Source: UBA11591 sp040220895 (GTDB lineage Bacteria; Bacteroidota; Bacteroidia; Flavobacteriales_E; Vicingaceae). From it: a stretch of 64,000 nucleotides of DNA. Shown here one piece after another: positions 1 through 8,306 of this stretch. The notes beneath the pieces were generated by a model. That model did not search any database, was not told the DNA's origin, and saw only the letters and a list, made by a program, of their open reading frames with translations. Position 1 is the stretch's first letter, and every line of letters starts with the position of its first letter. The DNA lies in the NCBI GenBank assembly GCA_040220895.1, contig JAVJVY010000008.1, positions 124,001 through 188,000 on the forward strand, read 5' to 3'. The position numbers were made by a program, and so were the translations under genes.

Positions 1-1977
1 ACCAAAGAAATGCTCAGTGAAATGACTTCTGAAGAATTTCTGAACGTAAAAGAAAAGGATCTGAAAATATACCTGGAAAAGAATGACTTTCCAAAGGAAC
101 TCTCCGCAGATTCTATCCGCAGCCTGATAATGTGCGGCGATGCACTTCCACGACACCTGGTCGACTTTATCGAGGACGCAAATCAACATCTTTTCGAAAC
201 CGAAGTGATCGGTGCTGAACTTTACAGTTGCAATGAAAGCACAGGAAAATGGACCCGCACACATCAGGAATACCTCGATGACTTTGTATATACCTATGGA
301 TATTATTTCGGTCAGGTAAGAGTAAGCCCCTTAAATGAACAGCATATATATATTACGGGTGTTCCATTGTTAAAATCTTCAGATGGCGGAAAAACCTTTA
401 TTTCCATTTCAGGTGATAACCAGCATGCCGACCACCATGCACTTTGGATAAGCCCGTCGATGTCGGGCCATCTGATCAATGGCAATGACGGCGGGATCAA
501 TATTTCCTATGATGGCGGTTTAAATTGGACAAAGGTGAACTCCCCTCCGGTAGGTCAATTCTATACCGTCTTCGCAGACCAATCCGAGCCTTATAACGTT
601 TACGGTGGCTTGCAAGACAACGGTGTTTGGATGGGGCCTTCCAATTACAAACTTGGCACGGCCTGGCAATCCATTGGTAGGTACCCTTATAAACGCATAA
701 TGGGTGGTGACGGATTTCAGGTGGAAGTAGATAGTCGCGACAATAAAACCGTTTACACCGGCTTTCAGTTCGGTCATTATTACCGATTTAACTCAGATGG
801 AGGAAGAAAAACGAATGTCACCCCGGCGCATAAATTTGGTCAACGACCCCTGCGATTTAATTGGCAAACCCCCATTCATTTGTCGCGCCACAATCAAGAC
901 GTATTGTATTTTGGTTCTAACAAGTTTCATCGCTCCTTGAATCAAGGGAATAAATACGATCTGGTGAGCCGGGACCTGACCAAGGGTGGAAAAAAGGGTG
1001 ACATCGCTTACGGCACTCTTAGCACCATTGATGAGTCTCCATTGATGTTTGGCTTGATCTATGTTGGCAGTGACGACGGTCTGGTTCATGTTAGTCATGA
1101 CCTTGGAAATCATTGGGAAAGAATTGACCACGGCTTGCCGGAGGACATGTGGGTATCCAGAGTTGAGGCCTCAAATCACGATACGGACCGGGTGTATTTA
1201 TCGTTGAACGGTTATCGCTGGGATAATTTTGAATCCATGATTTACCGTTCTGACGATAGAGGAAAAAACTGGAGTCGCATTGGCCTTGACCTGCCATTGG
1301 AACCCGTCAATGTCATTCTGGAAGATGCTGAAAATGAAAGAATTCTTTACGTCGGAACTGATAACGGACTTTACATTTCATTGGACGGAGGCGACAATTT
1401 CTTATATATGGGAAAGGGACTTCCCGCCGTTTCGGTCCACGACTTATACCTACAAAGCGAAAAAGGCGACTTGCTTGTGGGAACTCATGGCCGCTCTATA
1501 TTTCGTGCAAATGTGACGGAACTGCAACAATTGTCCCCATTGGTCATGAAGAAAGGCATCCATTTTTTTAAACTTCCGTCTGTAAACTATAATGAAAATT
1601 GGGGCAAACAGTGGAATAACTGGGGGGAATTTAAAAAAGGAGCAATAATGATGCCCGTTTACGTGAATAATAAAGGCAAATACCAATTCCGCCTGCAATC
1701 GGAAAAAGGCTTAATTCTCAAAGAATGGAGCCAGGACCTGGATAAAGGGCTGAATTATCCCGAATTGGAATTCAACATTGATGAAAAGCGAATGGAGGGT
1801 TACAAAAAGCAGTTGAAGAAAAAATCTCCGGACATGGAGAATCTAAAAAAGGCCGATAACGGCAAATACTACCTTGTTCCCGGAGATTACCGCATGGTGG
1901 TTAAAAATGGAATAACAGGCGAAAGTTCCATGCAGAAACTGGTTATCAATGGAAAAAATGAAAGTGATGAGGATTAG
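1..1977 (+). CDS. VPS10/sortilin-like Asp-box repeat protein, 5' end outside window
   Basis: The reading frame is open from the first base, so the N-terminus lies outside the window. The first internal ATG is at position 10, but the family is usually about 900-1100 residues and only about 658 are present. The visible part has several Asp-box motifs (SSDGGKTF, SYDGGLNW, SHDLGNHW, SDDRGKNW, SLDGGDNF) and a GGLQDNG motif, which together indicate a VPS10/BNR-type beta-propeller. Such proteins are often annotated as glycosyl hydrolases in Bacteroidota, although a catalytic role is unproven. The last ~100 residues are lysine-rich and do not show a convincing T9SS sorting domain. It overlaps the next gene by up to 29 bases. 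A relative with the same QDNG motif lies at 46864-49860. Family assignment is secure, function is not. Confidence 0.8.
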   Translation, partial: TKEMLSEMTSEEFLNVKEKDLKIYLEKNDFPKELSADSIRSLIMCGDALPRHLVDFIEDANQHLFETEVIGAELYSCNESTGKWTRTHQEYLDDFVYTYGYYFGQVRVSPLNEQHIYITGVPLLKSSDGGKTFISISGDNQHADHHALWISPSMSGHLINGNDGGINISYDGGLNWTKVNSPPVGQFYTVFADQSEPYNVYGGLQDNGVWMGPSNYKLGTAWQSIGRYPYKRIMGGDGFQVEVDSRDNKTVYTGFQFGHYYRFNSDGGRKTNVTPAHKFGQRPLRFNWQTPIHLSRHNQDVLYFGSNKFHRSLNQGNKYDLVSRDLTKGGKKGDIAYGTLSTIDESPLMFGLIYVGSDDGLVHVSHDLGNHWERIDHGLPEDMWVSRVEASNHDTDRVYLSLNGYRWDNFESMIYRSDDRGKNWSRIGLDLPLEPVNVILEDAENERILYVGTDNGLYISLDGGDNFLYMGKGLPAVSVHDLYLQSEKGDLLVGTHGRSIFRANVTELQQLSPLVMKKGIHFFKLPSVNYNENWGKQWNNWGEFKKGAIMMPVYVNNKGKYQFRLQSEKGLILKEWSQDLDKGLNYPELEFNIDEKRMEGYKKQLKKKSPDMENLKKADNGKYYLVPGDYRMVVKNGITGESSMQKLVINGKNESDED

Positions 1978-2449
1978 TATTTTCTTATTCGTTTTATTGC
2001 TAGTCTCGGAAACGGCATTTTCTCAATGCAATATTAAATCTACAGAGCAAGGGGAGGGTTATACGACGTATTACATGGATCCTGAACTTGTGGCTCAGAA
2101 TGAAGATTTCGGAATAGCACTGTCAGTTCAATCCGTTGACGACAAATATTACCTTGCGCTTACCTTTCGCTTTGCAGGAAAAGCCCAGCCACTTGAAGAA
2201 AAAGTAGCCATGGAACTTGTCAATGGTTATACCCTGGAAATGGGAATGTATACCATGGAAGTTGGAAGTGCACAAGGAATAGAATTATGCATGGCGGTTT
2301 TCTTCATTGAAGATGAAGTGGTTCCTTATTTCAAGACTTCTGACTTAAAAGCAATTCGATTTAAAACACAGGATACTAAAAGCCACGTCGTTAAGGTCAA
2401 TGCGAACCCCTCGGCCCTAAAAAGGCAATTGAAGTGTTTTTTAAAATAG
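1949..2449 (+). CDS. Small secreted protein of unknown function
   Basis: This 166-residue protein has a signal peptide: a hydrophobic run (IFLFVLLLVSETAFS) followed by a likely cleavage before QCN. The mature part is about 140 residues with alternating polar and hydrophobic stretches suggesting beta structure, and no motif I recognise. Three in-frame ATGs are possible (1949, 1958, 1967); all overlap the end of the upstream VPS10-like gene, so translational coupling is likely. The shortest, starting MRISIF, still keeps the whole signal peptide. The position suggests co-expression with the surface protein upstream, perhaps as a periplasmic partner, but that is inference. Confidence 0.65.
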   Translation: MEKMKVMRISIFLFVLLLVSETAFSQCNIKSTEQGEGYTTYYMDPELVAQNEDFGIALSVQSVDDKYYLALTFRFAGKAQPLEEKVAMELVNGYTLEMGMYTMEVGSAQGIELCMAVFFIEDEVVPYFKTSDLKAIRFKTQDTKSHVVKVNANPSALKRQLKCFLK

Positions 2450-2574
2450 AATGCATTTTCGAGTTATCCTGTTTAAAAAGGCAAGTCAAAGTTTAAATAA
2501 GAAATAGGTTGATTGTGGCAGTTTCACGCTGGGTATTCATCCCGCCTGAGACCCTTGAGACATAAAAAAAATTG

Positions 2575-2582
2575 TAGATTTG
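2575..2582 (+). promoter_or_regulatory. Bacteroidota -7 box (TAGATTTG)
   Basis: TAGATTTG matches the TAnnTTTG consensus exactly and ends 25 bases before the ATG at 2608. A possible -33 element, TTGAGA, lies 17 bases upstream (2555-2560). It would start a transcript covering the membrane protein, DUF3822, rsmD and coaD. Confidence 0.5.
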
Positions 2583-2607
2583 TTTCCGTTTATAATTTAA
2601 CAAAGCG

Positions 2608-3378
2608 ATGGCAGATTTTAAAGGCATATTATCCAGGTTCGGATTCTCCTCTTTCCTTTTAGTTACGGGGATCATTCTTTTTTTTACTGCCCTTAGTGGA
2701 GGTCAAAATGGTTTGGTGCTGGCAGGTATTGCTGCCATTGTGATTGGAGCTATTCTGATCATACTGTTTAACTCCGGTATTCTGAAACTCAATTTGCTAA
2801 TCGTATTTCTAGCATTGGTTTTTGCCGGAGTCGCTTTTTTAGCTTGGCTTGATTATTCCTCTGTCCAGCGTAAAATTGATTTTGTCAAGGTGCAAGATTA
2901 CCGCGAATCAAAAGTGGTTGAACGTTTAATGGATATTCGGACAGCGCAAGTTTCATACAAGAAATTGTACGGGCAATACGCAGGAAATTTTGATGCTTTG
3001 ATCAATCATGTTAAAAACGACTCTATGCCTGTCGTTAAGGCCATTGGTTTTGTCCCTGATACGCTGACAGAAATGAAAGCGGTTGAGCTGGGAATTGTAA
3101 CCCGTGATACACTGTTGATCAGTGTTAGAGATACCTTATTTAAAATGGACTTTTCTATTGATTCTCTACGATATGTTCCCTTTAGCGACGGTGGAGAGTT
3201 CAAGTTAGAATCTGGCGAAATTGAAAAGAACCAGTTAAAGGTCAAGGTTTTCGAGGCTTTTGCCAGCAATGAAAAGATCCTGCACGGACTTAATTTAAGT
3301 GAGGAATACATTGATCTGGAAGATGGCCTAAGAGTTGGATCAATGACAGAACCTCACACAAGGGGTAATTGGGAATAA
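2608..3378 (+). CDS. Membrane protein with three N-terminal helices and an unknown C-terminal domain
   Basis: A 256-residue protein with three hydrophobic segments in the first ~85 residues (about 14-33, 36-57 and 62-82). A soluble region of ~170 residues follows. That region opens with a helical stretch (MDIRTAQVSYKKLYGQYAG) that resembles the start of pseudopilin-like and related periplasmic domains, where residues alternate between a helix and a loop with conserved Tyr-Gly. I do not recognise a named family. It lies 10 bases upstream of the DUF3822 gene and probably shares its transcript with rsmD and coaD. Function unknown; membrane location is well supported. Confidence 0.7.
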   Translation: MADFKGILSRFGFSSFLLVTGIILFFTALSGGQNGLVLAGIAAIVIGAILIILFNSGILKLNLLIVFLALVFAGVAFLAWLDYSSVQRKIDFVKVQDYRESKVVERLMDIRTAQVSYKKLYGQYAGNFDALINHVKNDSMPVVKAIGFVPDTLTEMKAVELGIVTRDTLLISVRDTLFKMDFSIDSLRYVPFSDGGEFKLESGEIEKNQLKVKVFEAFASNEKILHGLNLSEEYIDLEDGLRVGSMTEPHTRGNWE

Positions 3379-3388
3379 TTCCCAGCAC

Positions 3389-4264
3389 ATGTCAGATTCA
3401 CAAAGTCGACTACTACCTTCCCGGAACTATACGGATTCATTTTACACGGCTTCTAAAAATACGTCTAAGTTCCTGAGTTTGCAGGTAGGCAAGGATGGAA
3501 TGAGTTACGCCATTTTAAGTCCTACCGACAATACCGTTGAGCTAACAAGAGAATTCATTTTTGATTCTGTCAACAGCAATGCTGATTTGCTCGCTGACAT
3601 TCGAGGAATTGTTGAAAATGATCCGGCGCTGATGGGGCCATTTTTTCATACTTCCATAGGATTTTATCAAGGTAAATCTACCTTAATACCGGAAGCCCTC
3701 TTTGAAGCCGGAATGGAAGAATCATACCTAAATTTTACAGAAGACAGCGATGTCGAAAGGTATTTCTTTTCGAATAAACTTGTGAATCTGCGTTCGCGTA
3801 ATGTGTTTAGTGTAGATAAGGCCCTTTGCGATTATTTGCAAAGCTGTTATCCAACGCCTCTTTTCCTCCATTCTTCTACACCGCTTATCGATGTTTTTGC
3901 GCTGCAGGAAAAAAGAAATTCCGGTAGACGCTGTTTTATCCATGTTCAATACAGCCATTTTGAAATTCTTTGTTTTGAAAAAGGAGAATTGCGCTTTTAT
4001 AATTCATTTGATTACACCACTGCCGAAGATCTGCTCTACTATGTCCTATTTGTATTTGAGCAACTCGATTTGAACCAGGAATCAGAACCCATTAGTGTTT
4101 TCGGTGAAATTGACCAGTATGGAACCATTGCTGATCTGCTTAAGAGGTACTTGGGCGCGGTTGAATTTGGAAATCGAATAGACATGTTGTCTTATTCACC
4201 CGCACTTGACGCCGTCCCCAAGCACTATTACATCAATCTATACCAACAATTTTTGTGCGAATAA
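3389..4264 (+). CDS. DUF3822 family protein
   Basis: This 291-residue protein matches the Bacteroidota-specific DUF3822 family in length, general sequence character and position directly before rsmD. The family is predicted to have an actin-like ATPase fold, but its role is unknown. The stop codon at 4262-4264 lies inside the rsmD start region, giving a 10-base overlap, so the two are very likely translated together. That linkage hints at a role in rRNA modification or ribosome assembly, which is inference only. No signal peptide or membrane segment is visible. Confidence 0.75.
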   Translation: MSDSQSRLLPSRNYTDSFYTASKNTSKFLSLQVGKDGMSYAILSPTDNTVELTREFIFDSVNSNADLLADIRGIVENDPALMGPFFHTSIGFYQGKSTLIPEALFEAGMEESYLNFTEDSDVERYFFSNKLVNLRSRNVFSVDKALCDYLQSCYPTPLFLHSSTPLIDVFALQEKRNSGRRCFIHVQYSHFEILCFEKGELRFYNSFDYTTAEDLLYYVLFVFEQLDLNQESEPISVFGEIDQYGTIADLLKRYLGAVEFGNRIDMLSYSPALDAVPKHYYINLYQQFLCE

Positions 4265-4791
4265 TCAGCGGGACATACAGAGGTCGAAAACTAAAACCCA
4301 GTCATTTACAGCACACAAGACCCACTACTGATTTTGCGCGTGAGGGCTTATTCAATATGTTGAACAATCGATTGGATTTGGAAGAATTAGAGGTATTGGA
4401 TCTGTATTCGGGTACAGGTGCCATCGGTATTGAATTGATATCACGAGGTGTTAAATCGGCAGTGGTGGTAGACAATGACCGACAATCCGTAAAACACATC
4501 GCTAAGGTTAAATCGGAATGGGAGATTGATAATCTGGAAATAGTCAAGGGAGATGCCCTGTCTTACATTGAAAGGTGTGGTATTCAATTTGGATTGATCT
4601 TTGCAGATCCGCCTTATACCAGTGATCACGCTGTGACAGTTGTCGAAATATGTCATAAGCGAAACCTGTTATTACCGGGTGGATTGTTGGTAGTTGAGCA
4701 CGATAAGCATCAAAATTTTAGCAAAACAGAGGGCTTTGCGGAGCGGAGAAATTATGGAAAGGTTAATTTTAGCTTTTTCAGATTTTCGTAA
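4255..4791 (+). CDS. rsmD: 16S rRNA (guanine(966)-N(2))-methyltransferase RsmD
   Basis: RsmD methylates G966 of 16S rRNA in the 30S subunit using S-adenosylmethionine. The 178-residue protein has the family length. It starts MRIISG and contains RPTTDFAREGLF (22-33), the SAM-binding loop DLYSGTGAIG (49-58) and the catalytic DPPY motif (118-121). The start codon is GTG at 4255, placed inside the end of the DUF3822 gene; the N-terminus MRIISGTYRGR matches family expectations, so no other start is needed. coaD follows after 15 bases. Confidence 0.93.
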   Translation: MRIISGTYRGRKLKPSHLQHTRPTTDFAREGLFNMLNNRLDLEELEVLDLYSGTGAIGIELISRGVKSAVVVDNDRQSVKHIAKVKSEWEIDNLEIVKGDALSYIERCGIQFGLIFADPPYTSDHAVTVVEICHKRNLLLPGGLLVVEHDKHQNFSKTEGFAERRNYGKVNFSFFRFS

Positions 4792-4806
4792 CCTAATCTT
4801 TAAAGG

Positions 4807-5283
4807 ATGGCAAAAGCAGCCTTATTTCCGGGTTCATTCGATCCATTTACCATCGGACACGACTCAGTGGTGGAACGATCACTTAAGCTTTTCGATCGCG
4901 TCGTGATTGGCATAGGTGAGAATTCAAGTAAAAATTATTTATTCAGCATAGATCAGCGCCTGGCCTTCATTAATTCGGTTGCCGAAAAATGGGGTAACCA
5001 GGTCGAAGTGGTTGCCTATTCAGGACTCACCACGGATTATTGCAGAAAGCATGAGTTAAAGTTCATTATACGCGGCATAAGAAATTCAAGGGACTTTCAA
5101 TACGAAAAAGAAATTGCGGGCATGAACATGTTGCTCGACCCCGAGCTGGAAACAGTCATGATCGTGTCAGCCCCGGAACACGTTGTGATAAACGCGACAA
5201 TTGTCAGAGAGATATACCGAAACAATGGCGATGTCACGCCTTTTCTTCCTTTAGGTTCCAAATTGCCCGAGATTCTCAAATGA
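4807..5283 (+). CDS. coaD: Phosphopantetheine adenylyltransferase
   Basis: CoaD transfers AMP from ATP to 4'-phosphopantetheine, the penultimate step of coenzyme A synthesis in the cytosol. The 158 residues match the family. Visible motifs are the nucleotidyltransferase signature FPGSFDPFTIGH (7-18, with the TxGH element), RGIRNSRDFQYE (89-100) and INATIVRE (128-135, the ISSTxVRE-like loop). The gene follows rsmD by 15 bases, an arrangement common in many bacteria. Its stop overlaps the ATG of the next gene in an ATGA arrangement at 5280-5283. Confidence 0.95.
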   Translation: MAKAALFPGSFDPFTIGHDSVVERSLKLFDRVVIGIGENSSKNYLFSIDQRLAFINSVAEKWGNQVEVVAYSGLTTDYCRKHELKFIIRGIRNSRDFQYEKEIAGMNMLLDPELETVMIVSAPEHVVINATIVREIYRNNGDVTPFLPLGSKLPEILK

Positions 5284-6656
5284 GGCATTTCACGTTCTTT
5301 TCATTGATTTATCTGACCACATTTCTCTCGGCCAGTTCTATTCAGATCACCGGCTCGCTGAAAGGCTTTGAAGGAGAGTTCGTGCGCTTGTATAAAGTCT
5401 CTGATTTCATCACCTTCAAAGAAATCAAACTGGATGTATGGAAGGTTCAAAACGATGGGAGTTTCACCCTAAACGCTCCTTTTGAAGACGATGCGTTGAT
5501 CCGAATCAAGGTAAAGGATATTTCTGTCAGCCTGATCGTCCCTGCCGGCAAAGATCTAAACGTCACCTTATCCTATAATGCTGAATTGAATGAGCAAAAG
5601 CTTTTCGACAAACAATTCAAAGCCAAATTGAAAGATTTCTCTGACCAGGGGATCAATGAGGCCATTTGGAAATTCCAGAACGACTATGCTTCTTTTGTGG
5701 AACAGAATCAGCAACTTTTTGTCACAAAGCAAGCAAGGCCGGCTGTCCAAGAATTCAAAGATTCGGTAATGAAATCAGTCAATGAAGATATGCCGGATTA
5801 TTTAATAGCCTATTTAAGGTACAGCATGGCATCATTACAAGATGCAGTCATGGCAAGCGAAGCTGCACTTTTTGAAGAGTACTTCATGGTAGAAAAGTTA
5901 CCTATGAATAACCTGGCTTTTGTCCAGTTCTTTGAACAATTCTATCAAGACCGCTTTCTTCTGATGAGCCAGGCAAAGAACGGAATAGAATTATTGGCCG
6001 CCGTGAATGAGGAAGGCACTATCACATCCGTCCTGGAATTCGCTCAATCCAATAGGTACGTCCAAGGCAAAGAATTAGCGGAACTATTTGCCATCAATGG
6101 TTTGCGCGAGGTCTATTATGAAAAGACCTTTAAGAAAGAAATGGTGCTGTCAATGCTCGAAAAGTTTGCCAAATCGGCAAGTACGCCCATGCATCGATTA
6201 ATTGCAAGAAATACCATAGATGAACTGACCTTTCTGCAGCCCGGACAGCCGGCGCCAGATTTTAACCTTACCGATATCTCAGGTATTCTTCATCACCTTA
6301 GCGACTTTAAAGGAAAACCGGTGATGATTTTCTTTTGGTCAAGTGAATCCAGGGCTTCTGTCAGACAGCTGTCGGTTCTTGGTGATTTTTATGCCAATTT
6401 TAGCAACGATCTTGTCATGATCAGTATTTGCATGGATGAAACGCGAGAATCGGCAGAAAAACTAATTTCAGAAATGAACATTGATTGGATAACTGTTTTC
6501 GCAGATCGCCAATATGACTTATCAGACAAATACCGCTTACGATCAACGCCTTCATTTTGCCTTGTGGATAAGGCAGGAGAGATCTATAAGTATCCGGCAT
6601 CCTCGCCCGAACTGGGATTATCGAAAGAAATACAGGGGTTAATTTTGAAAGATTGA
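5280..6656 (+). CDS. Thioredoxin-fold (TlpA/AhpC-TSA-like) protein lacking the CxxC motif
   Basis: A 458-residue exported protein. Residues 1-19 look like a signal peptide. The N-terminal ~100 residues resemble the DUF4369-like domain found in Bacteroidota TlpA proteins, a helical middle follows, and a thioredoxin-like domain occupies about 320-458. That domain keeps the APDFNL entry, the FFW strand and the cis-proline region RSTPSF (P424). At the active site it reads WSSES (353-357), so both cysteines expected in WCxxC are serine. It is therefore unlikely to be a thiol-disulfide oxidoreductase and may have a binding or chaperone role. ATGA overlap with coaD implies coupling. Its last 18 bases overlap the convergent NUDIX gene. 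A cysteine-bearing relative is at 43929-45032. Confidence 0.8.
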   Translation: MRHFTFFSLIYLTTFLSASSIQITGSLKGFEGEFVRLYKVSDFITFKEIKLDVWKVQNDGSFTLNAPFEDDALIRIKVKDISVSLIVPAGKDLNVTLSYNAELNEQKLFDKQFKAKLKDFSDQGINEAIWKFQNDYASFVEQNQQLFVTKQARPAVQEFKDSVMKSVNEDMPDYLIAYLRYSMASLQDAVMASEAALFEEYFMVEKLPMNNLAFVQFFEQFYQDRFLLMSQAKNGIELLAAVNEEGTITSVLEFAQSNRYVQGKELAELFAINGLREVYYEKTFKKEMVLSMLEKFAKSASTPMHRLIARNTIDELTFLQPGQPAPDFNLTDISGILHHLSDFKGKPVMIFFWSSESRASVRQLSVLGDFYANFSNDLVMISICMDETRESAEKLISEMNIDWITVFADRQYDLSDKYRLRSTPSFCLVDKAGEIYKYPASSPELGLSKEIQGLILKD

Positions 6657-7250
6657 CGTCATCATGTTGATAACCGAGGCATAGGATTTTTTTCTGTCTT
6701 CTTCCCATGATTTCCTATTCATCCACTTGACCTCTGTGATGCCCTCTTTTGCATCACCTATAAACGGACCGGATTCTGAAGATTCCATTAGGAACCAATC
6801 TGTCTTTTTTAACTTGGTTTGACCGTTTTCAACAAAAAGGTAATAGGTAGTATCAAAAGGTTTATCCAATTTCAATTCTGAAATTCCGCACTCTTCCTTT
6901 ACTTCTCTTAAGGCTGTTTTATCAGCAGTCTCTCCTTTTTCCATTTTTCCTTTCGGTAGATCCCAATGCCCGTTTTTTTGAATAAAAAGCACCTGGCCGT
7001 CATTTCTTACAACTCCACCGGCTGCTTCGACAATTACGTATTTGGAATTAAATAAGGACCATAGGGATTCAAGGTCATCGGTATAGATACAAACAGATGT
7101 TAAAACAGGTGAATCCCGAAGCAGGGCAATGGTTTCAAAAAAGGCCTCCTCTGAAGCATAGGTAATGTACAGGGTGTCATAACCTGAGGTGTAATCGGCA
7201 TAGTCATCAGTCAAAATTAGAGACCGGTCGTTGATAAAAACTTTATACAT
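6639..7250 (-). CDS. NUDIX hydrolase
   Basis: This hydrolase of nucleoside diphosphate-linked compounds has a complete Nudix box at residues 101-123: G101, E107, R115-E116, E119-E120 and G122, which bind Mg2+ and carry catalysis. It is 203 residues long. The first ~70 residues form an extra N-terminal region starting MYKVFIND, seen in flavobacterial members encoded beside pyrE. The substrate cannot be told from sequence. The start codon (7248-7250) is only seven bases from the divergent pyrE ATG. The 3' end overlaps the thioredoxin-fold gene by 18 bases. Confidence 0.9.
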   Translation of the reverse strand: MYKVFINDRSLILTDDYADYTSGYDTLYITYASEEAFFETIALLRDSPVLTSVCIYTDDLESLWSLFNSKYVIVEAAGGVVRNDGQVLFIQKNGHWDLPKGKMEKGETADKTALREVKEECGISELKLDKPFDTTYYLFVENGQTKLKKTDWFLMESSESGPFIGDAKEGITEVKWMNRKSWEEDRKKSYASVINMMTSIFQN

Positions 7251-7253
7251 TTG
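7246..7253 (+). promoter_or_regulatory. -7 box (TACATTTG) four bases before pyrE ATG
   Basis: TACATTTG fits TAnnTTTG. It covers the start codon of the divergent NUDIX gene and ends four bases before the pyrE ATG, so the pyrE transcript would begin at or very near its start codon. No clear -33 element is visible. Confidence 0.5.
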
Positions 7254-7257
7254 CCCG

Positions 7258-7902
7258 ATGATTAAAGACGCAGAAACGGCACGAAATCTCGCCCGCTTTC
7301 TCCTGCAAATTAAAGCTATTCAAATTCAAAGCACAAATCCCTTTATATGGGCGTCAGGCTGGAAATCTCCAATATACTGCGATAACCGTAAAACGCTCTC
7401 GCATCCGAATATACGAAATTTTATAAAAAATGAACTGGCCAACGCCGTTCAAAAAGAGTTCCCAGAGGTTGAAATAATTGCCGGTGTTGCAACGGGAGCA
7501 ATTGCCATTGGAGCTCTGGTTGCCGAAGAAATGAAATTGCCATTTATTTATGTTCGTTCTTCTTCAAAAGGTCATGGCTTGGGCAATCAAATCGAGGGTG
7601 ATTTAAGCGTGGGAAAGAAAGTTGTTGTTATTGAAGATTTGGTTTCGACCGGAATGAGCAGCCTGAAGGCAGTAAATTGCCTGAAGGAAGGTGGGATGCA
7701 AGTGTTGGGAATGGCGTCAATATTCACTTACGGTTTTCCTGTTGCAGAAGAAAACTTTAGAAAAGAGGGCTGTAAATTGATCAGTTTGGGCAATTACTCT
7801 TCCATGCTGGAAACGGCCCATCGAGAAAATTACGTTCAATCTTCTGAACTCTCTATGCTGGAAAACTGGAGAGAAGACCCCGAAAACTGGAAGCCCATAT
7901 GA
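7258..7902 (+). CDS. pyrE: Orotate phosphoribosyltransferase
   Basis: PyrE joins orotate and PRPP to make orotidine 5'-phosphate in de novo pyrimidine synthesis. The 214-residue protein starting MIKDAETARN has the PRPP-binding motif VVVIEDLVSTGMSS (122-135) and the flexible catalytic loop SSKGHGLGN (102-110). A longer frame opens at 7231, but that start would lie inside the divergent NUDIX gene and upstream of the -7 box at 7246-7253. The ATG at 7258 is preferred. The SRPBCC gene follows with an ATGA overlap. Confidence 0.95.
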   Translation: MIKDAETARNLARFLLQIKAIQIQSTNPFIWASGWKSPIYCDNRKTLSHPNIRNFIKNELANAVQKEFPEVEIIAGVATGAIAIGALVAEEMKLPFIYVRSSSKGHGLGNQIEGDLSVGKKVVVIEDLVSTGMSSLKAVNCLKEGGMQVLGMASIFTYGFPVAEENFRKEGCKLISLGNYSSMLETAHRENYVQSSELSMLENWREDPENWKPI

Positions 7903-8306
7903 CCGCTATCAAATCAGAGACAAAGACGGTGGCTTATTCGTCAAAAGTCATTTTCGATTTTATCCGAAATTTTGAGAATTTCAGGGACCTCCTGCCTCAG
8001 GAAAAAGTAGAAAACTATGTGGTTGATGGAGATTCATGCACCTTTCGAATCAAAGGGATGACAGACCTTGGATTAAAATTGGGCGAAACCAACGAAGCCA
8101 CTAAAGTGGAAATGCTATCTCATGGCAAAGTGCCTTTTCCTTTTAAAATGGATATAGTCATTCAGGAGATAGATGCTAGTAGCAGTGAGGTCCATATTGA
8201 TTTCAACGGCGAGATCAACTCCTTCATGGTCATGATGATAGAAAAGCCTCTGACCAATTTTTTCAATATGTTGGTTGACCGTCTGTCCCAGCTGGAATTA
8301 AGCTGA
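7899..8306 (+). CDS. SRPBCC-fold protein
   Basis: A 135-residue protein with the layout of the SRPBCC/START-like superfamily: an N-terminal strand with the typical SSKVIFDFIRNFENFRDLLP helix pair, then alternating strands, and a long C-terminal helix ending MLVDRLSQLE. Members bind hydrophobic ligands in a deep pocket; the ligand here is unknown. It is co-transcribed with pyrE (ATGA overlap at 7899-7902). Its last 44 bases overlap the 3' end of birA on the other strand, the longest convergent overlap in the window. Confidence 0.75.
   Translation: MTAIKSETKTVAYSSKVIFDFIRNFENFRDLLPQEKVENYVVDGDSCTFRIKGMTDLGLKLGETNEATKVEMLSHGKVPFPFKMDIVIQEIDASSSEVHIDFNGEINSFMVMMIEKPLTNFFNMLVDRLSQLELS

Noticed and set aside
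2493..2675. Minus-strand frame before the membrane protein
   Set aside because: It overlaps the promoter and start of a well-supported plus-strand gene and has no signal peptide or motif.
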